64,000 bases of DNA from Acidocella sp. KAb 2-4 (GTDB lineage: Bacteria > Pseudomonadota > Alphaproteobacteria > Acetobacterales > Acetobacteraceae): the NCBI RefSeq assembly GCF_020567705.1, contig NZ_JAJDJU010000003.1, positions 124,001 to 188,000 on the forward strand, in the 5' to 3' direction. Shown piece after piece: positions 7,703 to 17,020 of this stretch. The stretch's first letter is position 1, and every line of letters starts with the position of its first letter. The position numbers and the translations under genes are program-made. Below the pieces are notes generated by a model, which worked only from the letters and a program-made list of their open reading frames with translations, did no database searches and was not told the DNA's origin.

Positions 7703-8697
7703 CACGCCAGGGTGGCGACGAGGATCGCCTTGATCGAGTGCATGCGGTTCTCCGCCTGGTCGAACACGATGGAGGCCCCGGACTCGAACACCTCCTCCGT
7801 CACCTCCATGGCCGTAATGCCGTGCCGCTTCTCAATCTCCCGGCCCACGCTGGTCTCGGTGTTGTGGAAGGCGGGCAGGCAATGCATGAACTTCGCCGCC
7901 GGGTTGCCGGTGGCCGCCATCAGCGCGGCGTTGATCTGATAGGGCATCAGCAGCTTGATGCGGTCGCCCCAGAGATGCTCATCCTCGCCCATCGAGAGCC
8001 AGACATCCGTATAGAGGAAATCCGCCCCCTCGACGGCTTTTTGCGGATCGGCCTCGAAGCCGATTTCCGCGCCGCTCTGCGCCGCGATGGTGTGCAGCCG
8101 CGCGATATATTCCGGGGCGGGCCAGAGCGATTCCGGCGCGCCGATTTTCATCCGCATGCCCAGCTTCGCCGCCCCCATCGCCAGCGACAGCGCCATGTTG
8201 TTACGCCCATCGCCCATGAAGGCGAATTTGATATCCTGCAGCCCCTTGCTGCAAAATTCAGGCATGGTCAGAAAATCGGCAAGCACCTGGGTCGGGTGCG
8301 CGGCATCGGTCAGCCCGTTATACACCGGCACGCCGGAATATTTCGAGAGCGTCTCCACATCCGCCTGCGCGAAGCCGCGGAACTCGATTGCGTCATACAT
8401 CCGCCCGAGTACGCGCGCGGTGTCCTTCACGCTCTCCTTGTGGCCGATATGGCTGCCGCCGGGGCCCATATAGGTGACATGCGCGCCCTGGTCATAAGCC
8501 GCGACCTCGAAGCCCGAGCGCGTGCGCGTGGAGTCCTTCTCGAAGATCAGCGCGATGGTCTTGCCGCGCAGGCGTTGCACCTCATAACCGCCGCGCTTGG
8601 CGGCCTTTAGTTCAGCGCCCAGCTTAAGCAGTTCGAGAATTTCGCCGGCGGTGAATTCCTCCAGCGACAATACCGAGCGTCCGCGCAGATGTACCAT
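7702..8697 (-). CDS. arcB: Ornithine carbamoyltransferase, catabolic type
   Basis: 331 aa. In the ADI pathway it runs as citrulline + phosphate to ornithine + carbamoyl phosphate. The carbamoyl-phosphate motif STRTR is at residues 56-60, HPTQ at 134-137 and HCLP at 272-275, followed by AFHNTET. The segment [12 protein letters not shown] after STRTR is typical of catabolic ArcB and longer ArgF proteins. It sits between arcA (13-nt gap) and arcC (1-nt overlap), so the catabolic role rests on context as well as sequence. If the genome has no separate argF it may also act in arginine synthesis. Confidence 0.94.
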   Translation of the reverse strand: MVHLRGRSVLSLEEFTAGEILELLKLGAELKAAKRGGYEVQRLRGKTIALIFEKDSTRTRSGFEVAAYDQGAHVTYMGPGGSHIGHKESVKDTARVLGRMYDAIEFRGFAQADVETLSKYSGVPVYNGLTDAAHPTQVLADFLTMPEFCSKGLQDIKFAFMGDGRNNMALSLAMGAAKLGMRMKIGAPESLWPAPEYIARLHTIAAQSGAEIGFEADPQKAVEGADFLYTDVWLSMGEDEHLWGDRIKLLMPYQINAALMAATGNPAAKFMHCLPAFHNTETSVGREIEKRHGITAMEVTEEVFESGASIVFDQAENRMHSIKAILVATLA

Positions 8698-8710
8698 TCC
8701 CGTATCTCCC

Positions 8711-9946
8711 TCAGATTGCGTCGCGCCGGATCGGGCAGGTCATGCAATGCGCCCCGCCGCGCCCGCGCCCCAGCTCCGCACCCTCGATGGTGATGACCTC
8801 CACCCCGGCCTTGCGCAGCAGCGTGTTGGTGTAAACATTGCGGTCATAGGCGATCACCACGCCCGGTTCGAGGGCGAATACGTTGTTGCCATCATCCCAT
8901 TGCTCGCGCTCGGCCTCATAGGAATCACCGCCCGTCTCGATCACCCGCAGCTTGGCATGCCCCAAGGCGCTGGCGACGACGTCGAGAAAACTGCCGGTCT
9001 CCTCGACGATCCGGATGCCGCTCTCGTTGGCGTCAGGATAAACCGAGAAGGGCCGCAGCCTGTGCACCACGTCGGGATAGATGGTGACGAGATCGCGGTC
9101 GCAGAAGGAGAACACGGTGTCGAGATGCATGAAGGAGCGGTCGCTCGGCATTAGCGCCGCGATCACCCGCTCCGCCGCCTTGTGCGCGAAGAGCCGCCGC
9201 GCATATTGCGTTACCGCCTGCGGGGTGGAGCGTTCACCCATGCCGATCAGCACCACACCATGGCCGACGGGCATGAAATCCCCGCCCTCCAGGCTGAGCG
9301 GCCCGGCCTGCTCCTCGGCGGCGTTGAAATATTTGTGGAACTTGGCGCCCTTGAAGCGCGGATGAAAGCCATACACGGCGGCCACATTCGCGGCTTCCTG
9401 CTGGCGCGCGGGCCAGTGCATGGGGTTGATGAACACGCCATTGCCGCTCCAGCAGGAGGTGTCGCGCGTGAAGAGCTGGTTGGGCAGCGGAGGTAACACG
9501 AATTCATGCGCCGCGCGGGTCATGCCGAACAGCGAATGCGGGGTGAACGGCAACTCCGCCCGCGCGATGCCGCCGATCATATATGCTGCGAGCTGTGTCG
9601 CGTTCATCTCGTCGAGCCAGGCGCGCAGCTCGGCATCGGTGCCGGTGGCGCTGTCCGCCGTGCCCAGGCGCTTGTCGAGCAGCCAGTCCCGCGCCGGTTT
9701 GTGCGTCATGGTCTCGGCCAGGGCCTGGCCGAATTCCACCACCGCCACCCCGCGCTCGCGCAGCGTGTCGACAAAGGCATCATGCTCCTGCCGCGCCTTT
9801 TTCACCCAGATCACATCGTCGAACAGCAACTCATGGCAGTTGCCGGGGGTGAGGCGGGTAAGGCTGAGATCCGGCCGATGCACCAGCACTTCGCGCAGCT
9901 TGCCAACTTCGGAATGGACACCAGGGTCCGCTTGGGTGGTGCTCAT
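8711..9946 (-). CDS. arcA: Arginine deiminase
   Basis: 411 aa. It hydrolyses L-arginine to citrulline and ammonia, the first step of the ADI route, supplying ATP and base under low oxygen or acid. The catalytic Cys is Cys401 in [10 protein letters not shown] near the C-terminus, equivalent to Cys406 of the Pseudomonas enzyme. [10 protein letters not shown] and EGGDF are further guanidino-modifying signatures. It leads the operon arcA-arcB-arcC. No arginine/ornithine antiporter (arcD) lies in the operon or elsewhere in the window, so the transporter must be encoded away from here. An FNR/FixK-like box is centred about 65 nt upstream of the start. Confidence 0.96.
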   Translation of the reverse strand: MSTTQADPGVHSEVGKLREVLVHRPDLSLTRLTPGNCHELLFDDVIWVKKARQEHDAFVDTLRERGVAVVEFGQALAETMTHKPARDWLLDKRLGTADSATGTDAELRAWLDEMNATQLAAYMIGGIARAELPFTPHSLFGMTRAAHEFVLPPLPNQLFTRDTSCWSGNGVFINPMHWPARQQEAANVAAVYGFHPRFKGAKFHKYFNAAEEQAGPLSLEGGDFMPVGHGVVLIGMGERSTPQAVTQYARRLFAHKAAERVIAALMPSDRSFMHLDTVFSFCDRDLVTIYPDVVHRLRPFSVYPDANESGIRIVEETGSFLDVVASALGHAKLRVIETGGDSYEAEREQWDDGNNVFALEPGVVIAYDRNVYTNTLLRKAGVEVITIEGAELGRGRGGAHCMTCPIRRDAI

Positions 9947-10004
9947 GGCGCGTTTCCTGTCCTTGTCGTTGCCGTGCTTCTAGCGCGTGGCGGCCAGGGC
10001 GGCC

Positions 10005-10018
10005 TTGCGCAAAATCAA
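10005..10018 (-). promoter_or_regulatory. FNR/FixK-type box upstream of arcA
   Basis: On the minus strand the sequence is TTGATTTTGCGCAA, which fits TTG(A/C)-N6-(T/G)CAA exactly and matches TTGAT-N4-ATCAA at 8 of 10 positions. A CTAGAA -10-like hexamer (plus 9978-9983) lies about 31 nt downstream, placing the box near -40, as at FNR-activated promoters. ADI genes in Pseudomonas are controlled this way by Anr. Confidence 0.5.
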
Positions 10019-10085
10019 TCCGGCGGCATCGGGGGGCAGAAAACGAAGCGGCAGCGGCCAGAGCCGATGCCGCCTCAGAGCGGGC

Positions 10086-10976
10086 TTATTTGCCTTCGGC
10101 GCCGCGGAAGAAGTTGATGATGGCCGAGAAATCCTCGCCGCCATGGCCGAGCTTCTCGAAGATGCTGTACAGCGCCGCCGCCTGCGCGCCCATCGGGCTC
10201 GAGGCACCGGCGCTGATCGCGGCCTCCTGCGCCAGGCGCAGATCCTTCAGCATCAGCGCGGTCGCGAAGCCCGGCTTGTAGTCGCGGTTGGCGGGCGAGG
10301 CGGGCACCGGCCCGGGTACCGGGCAATTGGTGGTCAGCGCCCAGCACTGGCCGGAGGAGGTGGAGGCGACATCGAACAGCGCCTGATGCGAGAGGCCGAG
10401 GCGCTCGCCGAGCACAAAGGCTTCCGCCACCCCGGCCATGGAGATGCCGAGGATCATGTTGTTGCAGATCTTCGCCGCCTGGCCGGCCCCGGCATCGCCG
10501 CAATGCACCAGGCGCTTGCCCATTTTCTGCAACACCGCCTCGCCCTTGGCGAAGGCCGCGGCCGAGCCGCCGACCATGAAGGTGAGCGTGGCCGCCGCCG
10601 CCCCCATGGTGCCGCCAGAAACCGGGGCGTCCAGCGTCAGCATACCCATCCCGGTGCCGAGCTGGTGCGCCTTGCGCGCGCTCTCCACGTCGATGGTCGA
10701 ACTATCGATGAACAGCGTGCCGGGCCGCGCCACCTGCGTCAGCTCGCCCCACACCGAGAGCACGTGCTTGCCCGCGGGTAGCATGGTGATCACCACATTG
10801 GCATGTTCCACCGCCGCGGCGGCGCTGGCGGCGAATTTCACCCCCTGCGCCGCGGCCGCCGCCTCGGCATTGGGGGCAAGGTCGAAGCCGGTGACGTCGA
10901 AACCCGCTTTCATCAGATTGCCAGCCATCGGCAGGCCCATATTGCCCAGGCCGATAAAGGCGATTTTTTCCGCCAT
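10086..10976 (-). CDS. mmsB: 3-hydroxyisobutyrate dehydrogenase
   Basis: 296 aa, beta-hydroxyacid dehydrogenase family. It oxidises 3-hydroxyisobutyrate with NAD+ to methylmalonate semialdehyde in valine catabolism. The Rossmann motif GLGNMG is at residues 9-14, the substrate loop DAPVSGG at 116-122 and the catalytic Lys169 in GQAAKICNNM. It is the last gene of a four-gene minus-strand operon (mmsA, acyl-CoA dehydrogenase, 3-hydroxyisobutyryl-CoA hydrolase, mmsB) with gaps of 13-22 nt. That placement makes the 3-hydroxyisobutyrate substrate much more likely than other beta-hydroxyacids such as tartronate semialdehyde. Confidence 0.94.
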   Translation of the reverse strand: MAEKIAFIGLGNMGLPMAGNLMKAGFDVTGFDLAPNAEAAAAAQGVKFAASAAAAVEHANVVITMLPAGKHVLSVWGELTQVARPGTLFIDSSTIDVESARKAHQLGTGMGMLTLDAPVSGGTMGAAAATLTFMVGGSAAAFAKGEAVLQKMGKRLVHCGDAGAGQAAKICNNMILGISMAGVAEAFVLGERLGLSHQALFDVASTSSGQCWALTTNCPVPGPVPASPANRDYKPGFATALMLKDLRLAQEAAISAGASSPMGAQAAALYSIFEKLGHGGEDFSAIINFFRGAEGK

Positions 10977-10998
10977 GTTGTCCTCCTGTGTGTAAATT

Positions 10999-12048
10999 TC
11001 AGAAAAGTCTGTCAGGGCTATTGCGCAGATACGCCTCCACGGTGGCGGCGCTCACCTCTTCCAGTGTGGCCGGGCGCCATTTCGGGGTGCGGTCCTTATC
11101 CACCACCGCCGCGCGCACGCCCTCATAAAACTCATCCGAGGCCAGCACCGAATGCGTGGCGGCGAATTCGCGCTCCAGGCTGTCCTTCAGGCTCTCGTCA
11201 TGCCGCGCCAGGCGTAGCATCCGCAGCGTCACCTTCATGCTGGTGGGCGATTTCTGCGCCATCACGGCAAGGGTCTTTTGCGCGAACGCGGAGCCCGAGG
11301 CCTTGAGCGCCGCCACGATCTGCTCCACCTCGTCATGCGCGAAGGCGGCGTCGATCTCGGCGCGGTGCGCGGCCATCGGCGCCGGCACAGTCTCGGCAAG
11401 GCGGCTGACCACGCCGCGCACATCCGCCAGCGTGGCGGTGGCGGGCAGGGTGGCCAGGGCCTCATACAGCGCGGGCAGCCTGTCGCTTGGCACGAAATGA
11501 TCGGCAAACCCGGCGTAGATCGCGTCCGCGCCGCCGAAACCATCCCCGGTCAGGCCCATGAAGGTGCCAATCTCGCCGGGAGCGTGGCTGAGCAGCCAGG
11601 TGCCGCCGACATCGGGGAAAAAGCCGATGCCCGTCTCCGGCATCGCCATGCGCGTGCGCTCGGTCACCACCCGCACGCTGCCATGCGCCGAGATGCCAAC
11701 GCCCCCGCCCATGGTGATGCCGTCCATGATCGCGACATACGGTTTGGCATAGGCGGCGATATGCGCGTTCATCCGGTATTCATCGCGGAAGAATTCCCCG
11801 CCGAAGCCGATGTCGCGCGGGCCGCGCTCATACAGGGCGCGGATATCCCCGCCCGCGCACAATCCGCGCTCGCCTTCGCCGGTCACCAGCACAGCCCCCA
11901 CGGCCGGGTCAGCCTCGAAGCGCTTCAGCGCGGCGGCGAGGTGCTTGATCATCTCCAGCGTCAGGCTGTTGAGTGCCTTGGGCCGGTTCAGCCGCACGCG
12001 CCCCAGCGCGCCCACGGTCTCGACCAGAATGTCGGGGCTTTCGGACAT
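10999..12048 (-). CDS. 3-hydroxyisobutyryl-CoA hydrolase
   Basis: 349 aa, the longer HIBCH-type crotonase. It releases free 3-hydroxyisobutyrate from its CoA ester in valine degradation. GLCAGGDI (residues 62-69) and MGGGVGISAHG form the oxyanion hole. Glu138 (MPETGIG) and Asp146 (FPDVGGT) have the 8-residue spacing of the human HIBCH catalytic pair, which separates it from ordinary enoyl-CoA hydratases. The C-terminal extension of about 90 residues is also HIBCH-like. It is flanked by the isobutyryl-CoA dehydrogenase (13-nt gap) and mmsB (22-nt gap). Confidence 0.9.
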   Translation of the reverse strand: MSESPDILVETVGALGRVRLNRPKALNSLTLEMIKHLAAALKRFEADPAVGAVLVTGEGERGLCAGGDIRALYERGPRDIGFGGEFFRDEYRMNAHIAAYAKPYVAIMDGITMGGGVGISAHGSVRVVTERTRMAMPETGIGFFPDVGGTWLLSHAPGEIGTFMGLTGDGFGGADAIYAGFADHFVPSDRLPALYEALATLPATATLADVRGVVSRLAETVPAPMAAHRAEIDAAFAHDEVEQIVAALKASGSAFAQKTLAVMAQKSPTSMKVTLRMLRLARHDESLKDSLEREFAATHSVLASDEFYEGVRAAVVDKDRTPKWRPATLEEVSAATVEAYLRNSPDRLF

Positions 12049-12061
12049 TCAGTGTTTCCTC

Positions 12062-13204
12062 TCAGCTCTTGGCGGTGATGCCGCGCGCGATGATCACGCG
12101 CATGATCTCGTTGGTGCCTTCCAGGATCTGGTGCACGCGCAGATCGCGCACGATCTTCTCGATGCCGTAATCGGCGAGATAGCCGTAGCCGCCATGCAGT
12201 TGCAGTGCCTGGTTGGCGATGTCGAAGCTGGCATCGGTGACGAAGCGCTTGGCCATGGCGCAGAGCCGGGTGGCGTCGTCGGTCTTGGCATCCAGCGCCG
12301 CCGCCGCGCGCCAGAGGAAGGTGCGCGCCACCTCCAGCTCTGTCGCCATGTCGGCGAGGCGGAATTGCAGCGCCTGGAACTCGTGCAGCGCCGCGCCGAA
12401 GGCCTTGCGCTGCCCCATGTACTCCACCGCCTTGTCGAACGCCGCCTGGGCGCCGCCGAGCGAGCAGGCGGCGATGTTCAGCCGTCCGCCATCCAACCCG
12501 GCCATGGCGATGTTGAAGCCCTTATTCTCCAGCCCGAGCAGATTGGCGGCGGGCACGCGCACGCCGTCGAAGGTGACGGTGCGGGTGGGCTGCGCGTTCC
12601 AGCCCATCTTCTTCTCATTGGCGCCGAAGGACAGCCCCGCCATCCCCTTCTCGACGATGAAGGCGGAAATGCCGCGCGCCCCGGCATCGGCGGTGCGGGC
12701 CATCACCACATAGATGTCGCTGGCCCCGGCGCCGGAGATGAATTGCTTCTCCCCGGTCAACACATAATCATCGCCATCGCGGACCGCGCGGGTGCGCAGC
12801 GCCCCGGCATCCGAGCCCGCCCCCGGCTCGGTGAGGCAATAGCTGGCCAGATGCTCCATGCTGGCGAGCGCCGGGATATAGCTTTGCCGCTGTTCGTCAT
12901 TGCCGAAGCGGTCGATCATCCACACGCACATATTATGGATGGAGAGATAGGCGGCGACAGAGGGGCAGCCCTTGGCCAGGGCCTCGAACACCATCACCGC
13001 CTCCTGGCGGCCCAGCCCCGAGCCGCCCACATCGTCACGCGTATAGATCGCGCCAAGGCCCAGAGCGGCGGCCTTGCGCAACGTCTCCACGGGGAAGGTC
13101 TTCGCCTGATCCCATTCCACCGCGAACGGGGCGAGTTCCTCGGCCGCGAAGCCCTCCGCCATATCGCGGATCGCGGCCTGTTCCTCAGACGGCAGAAAAT
13201 CCAT
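12062..13204 (-). CDS. Acyl-CoA dehydrogenase, probable isobutyryl-CoA dehydrogenase
   Basis: 380 aa, full-length FAD acyl-CoA dehydrogenase. It should convert isobutyryl-CoA to methacrylyl-CoA and pass electrons to ETF. Visible signatures are CLTEPGAGSDAGALRT, the QALQLHGGYGYL segment and the catalytic base Glu362 in ILEGTNEIMRVI. Substrate choice is inferred mainly from its place between mmsA and the 3-hydroxyisobutyryl-CoA hydrolase; a 2-methylbutyryl-CoA or broader short-branched-chain activity is possible. The hydratase needed between this step and the hydrolase is not in the operon and could be the crotonase at 2540. Confidence 0.88.
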   Translation of the reverse strand: MDFLPSEEQAAIRDMAEGFAAEELAPFAVEWDQAKTFPVETLRKAAALGLGAIYTRDDVGGSGLGRQEAVMVFEALAKGCPSVAAYLSIHNMCVWMIDRFGNDEQRQSYIPALASMEHLASYCLTEPGAGSDAGALRTRAVRDGDDYVLTGEKQFISGAGASDIYVVMARTADAGARGISAFIVEKGMAGLSFGANEKKMGWNAQPTRTVTFDGVRVPAANLLGLENKGFNIAMAGLDGGRLNIAACSLGGAQAAFDKAVEYMGQRKAFGAALHEFQALQFRLADMATELEVARTFLWRAAAALDAKTDDATRLCAMAKRFVTDASFDIANQALQLHGGYGYLADYGIEKIVRDLRVHQILEGTNEIMRVIIARGITAKS

Positions 13205-13222
13205 TCCCCGTGCCTCCCTGCT

Positions 13223-14719
13223 TTACGACATGGTGGGGATGACGAAGCTCGCGCCATCCTTGTTGGTGCTGGGCCAGCGCGCCGTCACCGTCTTGGTCTT
13301 GGTATAGAAGCGGATGGAATCCGGCCCGTGCTGGTTGAGATCGCCAAAGCCCGAGCGCTTCCAGCCGCCGAAGGTGTGGTAGGCGATGGGCACCGGAATG
13401 GGCACGTTGATGCCGACCATGCCCACCTGCACGCGGGCCGCGAAATCGCGCGCCGCATCGCCGGACTGGGTGAAGATCGCGGTGCCGTTGCCGTATTCAT
13501 GGTTGGTGGCCAGGGCGAGCGCGTCCTCGTAGGTCTTGGCGCGCACCACCGAGAGCACGGGGCCGAAGATCTCCTCCTTGTAGATGCGCATCTCCGGGGT
13601 CACGTGGTCGAACAGCGAGCCGCCGATGAAGAACCCGTTCTCATAGCCCTGTAGCTTGAAGCCGCGGCCATCGACGGCGAGTTTCGCGCCTTCCTCGACG
13701 CCGATCCTGATGTAATCCTCCACCCGCGCCAGCGCCTGGGCGGTCACCAGCGGGCCGTAATCGGCGGTGCCATCGGTCGAGGGGCCGATTTTTAGATTCT
13801 CCACGCGCGGGATCAGCTTCTGCACCAGCCGCTCGGCGGTGCCTTCGCCCACCGGCACCGCCACCGAGATCGCCATGCAGCGCTCACCGGCCGAGCCATA
13901 CCCGGCGCCGATCAGCGCATCCACGGTCTGGTCCATATCCGCATCCGGCAGGATGATGGCGTGGTTCTTGGCGCCGCCGAAGCATTGCGCGCGCTTCCCG
14001 GTCTCCGCCGCGCGGTGGTAGATGTAATGCGCGATCGGCGTGGAGCCAACGAAGCCCACCGCCTTGATGTCGGGATCATCGAGGATCGCGTCCACCGACT
14101 CCTTGTCGCCATTCACCACGTTCAGCACGCCCGGCGGCAGCCCGGCCTCAAGGAACAGCTCGGCGATGCGCATCGGCACGCTGGGGTCGCGCTCCGAGGG
14201 TTTCAGGATCATCGCATTGCCGCAGGCCAGCGCCGGGGCGGCTTTCCACAGCGGGATCATGGCCGGGAAGTTGAACGGGGTGATGCCCGCCACCACGCCG
14301 AGCGGCTGGCGCATGGAATACACGTCGATGCCCGTGCCGGCGGAGTCGCTGTACTCGCCCTTCAGCAGATGCGGGATACCGATGGCGAATTCCACCACCT
14401 CCAGCCCGCGCTGGATGTCGCCCTTGGCGTCGGGGATCGTCTTGCCATGCTCCGAGGCCAGCATCGCCGCCAGCTCGTCATATTCCTTCTGGATCAGTTC
14501 CAGGAACTTCATCAGCACGCGCGCGCGCCGCTGCGGATTGGTCGCCGCCCAGCCGATCTGCGCGTCGCGGGCGTTCTCCACCGCCGCGCGCAGCTCGGCC
14601 TTGGAGGCCAGCGCCACCTTGGCCTGCACGGCGCCGGTCGAGGGGTTGAAAATATCGGCAAAGCGGCCGGACGTGCCGGGTACGCGCTTGCCGCCGATGA
14701 AATGTCCGATTTCACGCAT
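13223..14719 (-). CDS. mmsA: Methylmalonate-semialdehyde dehydrogenase (CoA-acylating)
   Basis: 498 aa. It oxidises methylmalonate semialdehyde to propionyl-CoA with NAD+ and CoA, the exit step of valine catabolism. The ALDH fold has TPFNFPAMIPLW and the catalytic Cys281 in GSAGERCMAIS. Where most ALDHs have the general-base glutamate there is GGAKNHAI, as in CoA-dependent MMSDHs. The start is the ATG at 14719 with GGAGGAACCAAACC in front; the frame stays open about 15 codons further but lacks homology there. It is first in the operon, divergent from the LysR gene at 14812. Confidence 0.95.
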   Translation of the reverse strand: MREIGHFIGGKRVPGTSGRFADIFNPSTGAVQAKVALASKAELRAAVENARDAQIGWAATNPQRRARVLMKFLELIQKEYDELAAMLASEHGKTIPDAKGDIQRGLEVVEFAIGIPHLLKGEYSDSAGTGIDVYSMRQPLGVVAGITPFNFPAMIPLWKAAPALACGNAMILKPSERDPSVPMRIAELFLEAGLPPGVLNVVNGDKESVDAILDDPDIKAVGFVGSTPIAHYIYHRAAETGKRAQCFGGAKNHAIILPDADMDQTVDALIGAGYGSAGERCMAISVAVPVGEGTAERLVQKLIPRVENLKIGPSTDGTADYGPLVTAQALARVEDYIRIGVEEGAKLAVDGRGFKLQGYENGFFIGGSLFDHVTPEMRIYKEEIFGPVLSVVRAKTYEDALALATNHEYGNGTAIFTQSGDAARDFAARVQVGMVGINVPIPVPIAYHTFGGWKRSGFGDLNQHGPDSIRFYTKTKTVTARWPSTNKDGASFVIPTMS

Positions 14720-14796
14720 GGTTTGGTTCCTCCACGATCTTGCCCACAGCTTGCACGAATTCACGCACAGTCATAGGCTCTAATTTTCAAAACCGT

Positions 14797-14812
14797 TGTG
14801 CAAAAATTCACA
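14797..14812. promoter_or_regulatory. Dyads in the mmsA/lysR divergent promoter
   Basis: TGTG-N8-CACA at 14797-14812 abuts the LysR start codon. TTGCAC (14751-14756) and GTGCAA (14798-14803) form a wider inverted pair in the 92-nt divergent space. Such layout suits autoregulation by the LysR protein. No T-N11-A match is convincing. Confidence 0.25.
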
Positions 14813-15711
14813 TGAACCAGACGCTCGATTGGGATTTGCTGCAATCCTTCCTCGCCGTGGCGCGCACCGGGCGGCTCACGGGCGCGGCGCGGCGGCTGGG
14901 CATCGACCATTCCACCCTGTCGCGCCGGCTCACGGCGCTGGAGGCGGCTCTGGGCACCAAGCTGTTCGAGCGCCAGCTCTCCGGCTACCGGCTCACCCGC
15001 CAGGGCGAGCATCTGCTCGGCCAGGCGGAGACGATGGAGAGCACGGTGCTGGCCATCCAATCCGATGCCGGGCGCGAGCGCGCGCAGGTCTCCGGGCTGG
15101 TGCGCATCGGCGTGCCGGATGGGTTCGGCACCTTCTTCCTCGCCCCCGAGATCGGCCGCCTTGCCGCCGCGCAGCCTAATCTGCAAATCGACCTCGCCGC
15201 CACCCCGCGCGGCTTCTCGCTCTCCAAGCGCGATGCCGACATCGCCATTATGCTCTCGCGCCCGGCGCATGGGCGCATTCATGCGCGCAAGCTCACCGAT
15301 TACGAGCTGGGCCTCTACGCGGCGGCCGATCTGGCCCCGCTCGTGCGCAGCGCCGAGGACATCGCCCGCCTGCCGTTCATCTCCTATATCGACGACATGC
15401 TGTTCGCGCCGGAGCTGGATTATGTCCCCGCCATCGGTAAGGGGATCGAGCCGAAGCTGCGCTGCTCCAACCTCATCGCCCAGCACATGGCCGCCGCCGC
15501 CGGGGCGGGGCTGTGCATTCTGCCCTGCTTCCTGGCCGATGGCGATGCCCGGCTCACCCGTGTGCTGCGCCAGGAGATCCGGCTGATCCGCAGCTTCTGG
15601 ATGCTGGTGCCCTCCGATATCCGCGAACTGGCCCGCATCCGCGTCACCTGCGACTTCATCGCCGACGCGGTGGCCCGCGCCGCGCCGCGCTTTCTGCCAG
15701 AAAAGGGTTGA
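14812..15711 (+). CDS. LysR-family regulator, probable controller of the mms valine operon
   Basis: 299 aa. The winged HTH occupies residues about 6-65 (WDLLQSFLAVARTGRLTGAARR, then HSTLSRRLTALE), and the LysR substrate-binding domain runs from about 95 to the end. The ATG at 14812 is used although the frame runs upstream, because it begins the HTH consensus. Its divergent position 92 nt from mmsA makes it the candidate regulator of valine/isobutyrate catabolism. Most mms operons elsewhere use AraC- or Bkd-type regulators, so a LysR gene here is a mild variation. A methyltransferase gene follows after 2 nt. Confidence 0.88.
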   Translation: MNQTLDWDLLQSFLAVARTGRLTGAARRLGIDHSTLSRRLTALEAALGTKLFERQLSGYRLTRQGEHLLGQAETMESTVLAIQSDAGRERAQVSGLVRIGVPDGFGTFFLAPEIGRLAAAQPNLQIDLAATPRGFSLSKRDADIAIMLSRPAHGRIHARKLTDYELGLYAAADLAPLVRSAEDIARLPFISYIDDMLFAPELDYVPAIGKGIEPKLRCSNLIAQHMAAAAGAGLCILPCFLADGDARLTRVLRQEIRLIRSFWMLVPSDIRELARIRVTCDFIADAVARAAPRFLPEKG

Positions 15712-15713
15712 CC

Positions 15714-16472
15714 ATGACCGAAGAGGATTTCACTGCCCGCCATTACGGCCCCCGCGCCAGCGCCTATGTCGCCAGCGCGGTGCATGCCCAGGGGGCGGAT
15801 CTCGACGAGGTCGCGGCCTTGCTGGCGGGGCGCGGCTTTGGCCGCGTGCTTGACCTTGGCTGCGGCGGTGGGCATGTCAGCTATCGCGCCGCGCCGCATG
15901 CGGGCGAGGTGGTGGCGGCGGATGTCACCCCGCCAATGCTCGACGAGGTGGCGCGCGAGGCCGCGCGGCGGAACCTGCCCAACATCACCACCGCCAACGC
16001 GGCGGCCGAGGCGCTGCCCTTCCCGGACGCGGATTTCGACGCCGTGCTAAGCCGCTTCAGCGCGCATCACTGGCGGGACTTCGCCACCGGGCTGCGCCAG
16101 GCGCGGCGTGTCGCCAAGCCCGGCGCGTTGGCGGTGTTCATCGACACCACCGCCCCCGCCGCGCCGGTGCTGGACACGCATCTGCAAACCATGGAGTTGC
16201 TGCGCGACGCCTCGCATGTGCGCAATTACAGCGTGGCGGAATGGGCGGCGGAACTCTCCCGCGCCGGGTTCGCCCTGCGCGGCTTCACCGCGCGCCGCCT
16301 GCCGCTCGATTTCGCCAGTTGGACGGCGCGCACCAGCACGGCGCTTGAGTTCCGCGCCGCGATCCGCGCGCTGCAAACCGGAGCGCCGGAGGCGGTGAGG
16401 GCGCATTTCGCCGTCGCCGCCGATGGCAGCTTCACGATCGACACCGCCAGCTTCGTCGCCGAGGCGGTTTAG
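15714..16472 (+). CDS. Class I SAM-dependent methyltransferase
   Basis: 252 aa. Motif I is VLDLGCGGG (residues 45-53), followed by an acidic end to strand 2 (VVAADVTPPML) and ALPFPDADFDAVLSRFSAHHW as motif II/III, the methyltransf_11 pattern also found in YcgJ-like and UbiE-like proteins. The substrate is unknown. The start lies 2 nt after the LysR stop, so it is probably cotranscribed with the regulator. Its last 4 nt overlap the end of the convergent pqiC. The C-terminal third (residues about 170-252) has no extra recognisable domain. Confidence 0.83.
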   Translation: MTEEDFTARHYGPRASAYVASAVHAQGADLDEVAALLAGRGFGRVLDLGCGGGHVSYRAAPHAGEVVAADVTPPMLDEVAREAARRNLPNITTANAAAEALPFPDADFDAVLSRFSAHHWRDFATGLRQARRVAKPGALAVFIDTTAPAAPVLDTHLQTMELLRDASHVRNYSVAEWAAELSRAGFALRGFTARRLPLDFASWTARTSTALEFRAAIRALQTGAPEAVRAHFAVAADGSFTIDTASFVAEAV

Positions 16473-17020
16473 AGCAGCGCCGCCACGGCGTCCGCCGCCT
16501 GGCCCCAGAGCGTGCTCATCGCCGCGGCCAGCCCCTCCGGCGTGGTACCGCCCGGCGCGCTCGCGGTAAAGTCGCGCAGTGTGAACGCCGCGGCGGCGGC
16601 GGGGCGCAGGCCGAGCTGCGCCTGCAGCGTCACCACCCCGGCGGCATCCGGCGCGAAGTGGAGCACCTGAATCTCGACATACACATCCGGCACGGCGCCG
16701 ATCGCCCCGCCATCCTCCAGCACGGTATCCCCCGGCAGGCGCTGGGCGAGGTCCCGCACCATCACGTTTTGCAGCATCCCCACCAGCGGCGATGCCCATA
16801 CGGTGTTGGCGTCGCTGTTCAACTCATAGGCGCTGCCGGGCTGGGGCAGGGCGGTCTGGTCCAAATCGCCGGGGATGCCGACATTGCGCACCCCGATGCG
16901 CCGGCCCCCGCCCGCGCGCACCGCGCCCGGCACGGCGGCGAGGCGGTAATAGCGTGGCGCGGGGGCGGCGCAGCCAGCGAGGCTGGCGCCCAGCAACAGG
17001 GCGAAGGCGCGGCGGTTCAT
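16469..17020 (-). CDS. pqiC: PqiC-like ABC-transport auxiliary lipoprotein
   Basis: 183 aa. The N-terminus MNRRAFALLLGASLAGCAAP is a lipoprotein signal with lipobox LAGC, so acylation at Cys17 is expected. The rest matches the PqiC/DUF330 auxiliary lipoprotein fold in layout (YRLAAVPG near the N-terminus and a long beta region). In E. coli PqiC forms the outer-membrane-side ring that receives the PqiB tube. The start codon overlaps the pqiB stop by 4 nt (ATGA), giving operon pqiA-pqiB-pqiC. Confidence 0.85.
   Translation of the reverse strand: MNRRAFALLLGASLAGCAAPAPRYYRLAAVPGAVRAGGGRRIGVRNVGIPGDLDQTALPQPGSAYELNSDANTVWASPLVGMLQNVMVRDLAQRLPGDTVLEDGGAIGAVPDVYVEIQVLHFAPDAAGVVTLQAQLGLRPAAAAAFTLRDFTASAPGGTTPEGLAAAMSTLWGQAADAVAALL

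Noticed and set aside
11810-13654. Long plus-strand frame across the hydrolase and acyl-CoA dehydrogenase genes
   Set aside because: It spans two clear minus-strand genes and their junction. Arg/His/Gly/Ala-rich composition is typical of a shadow frame.
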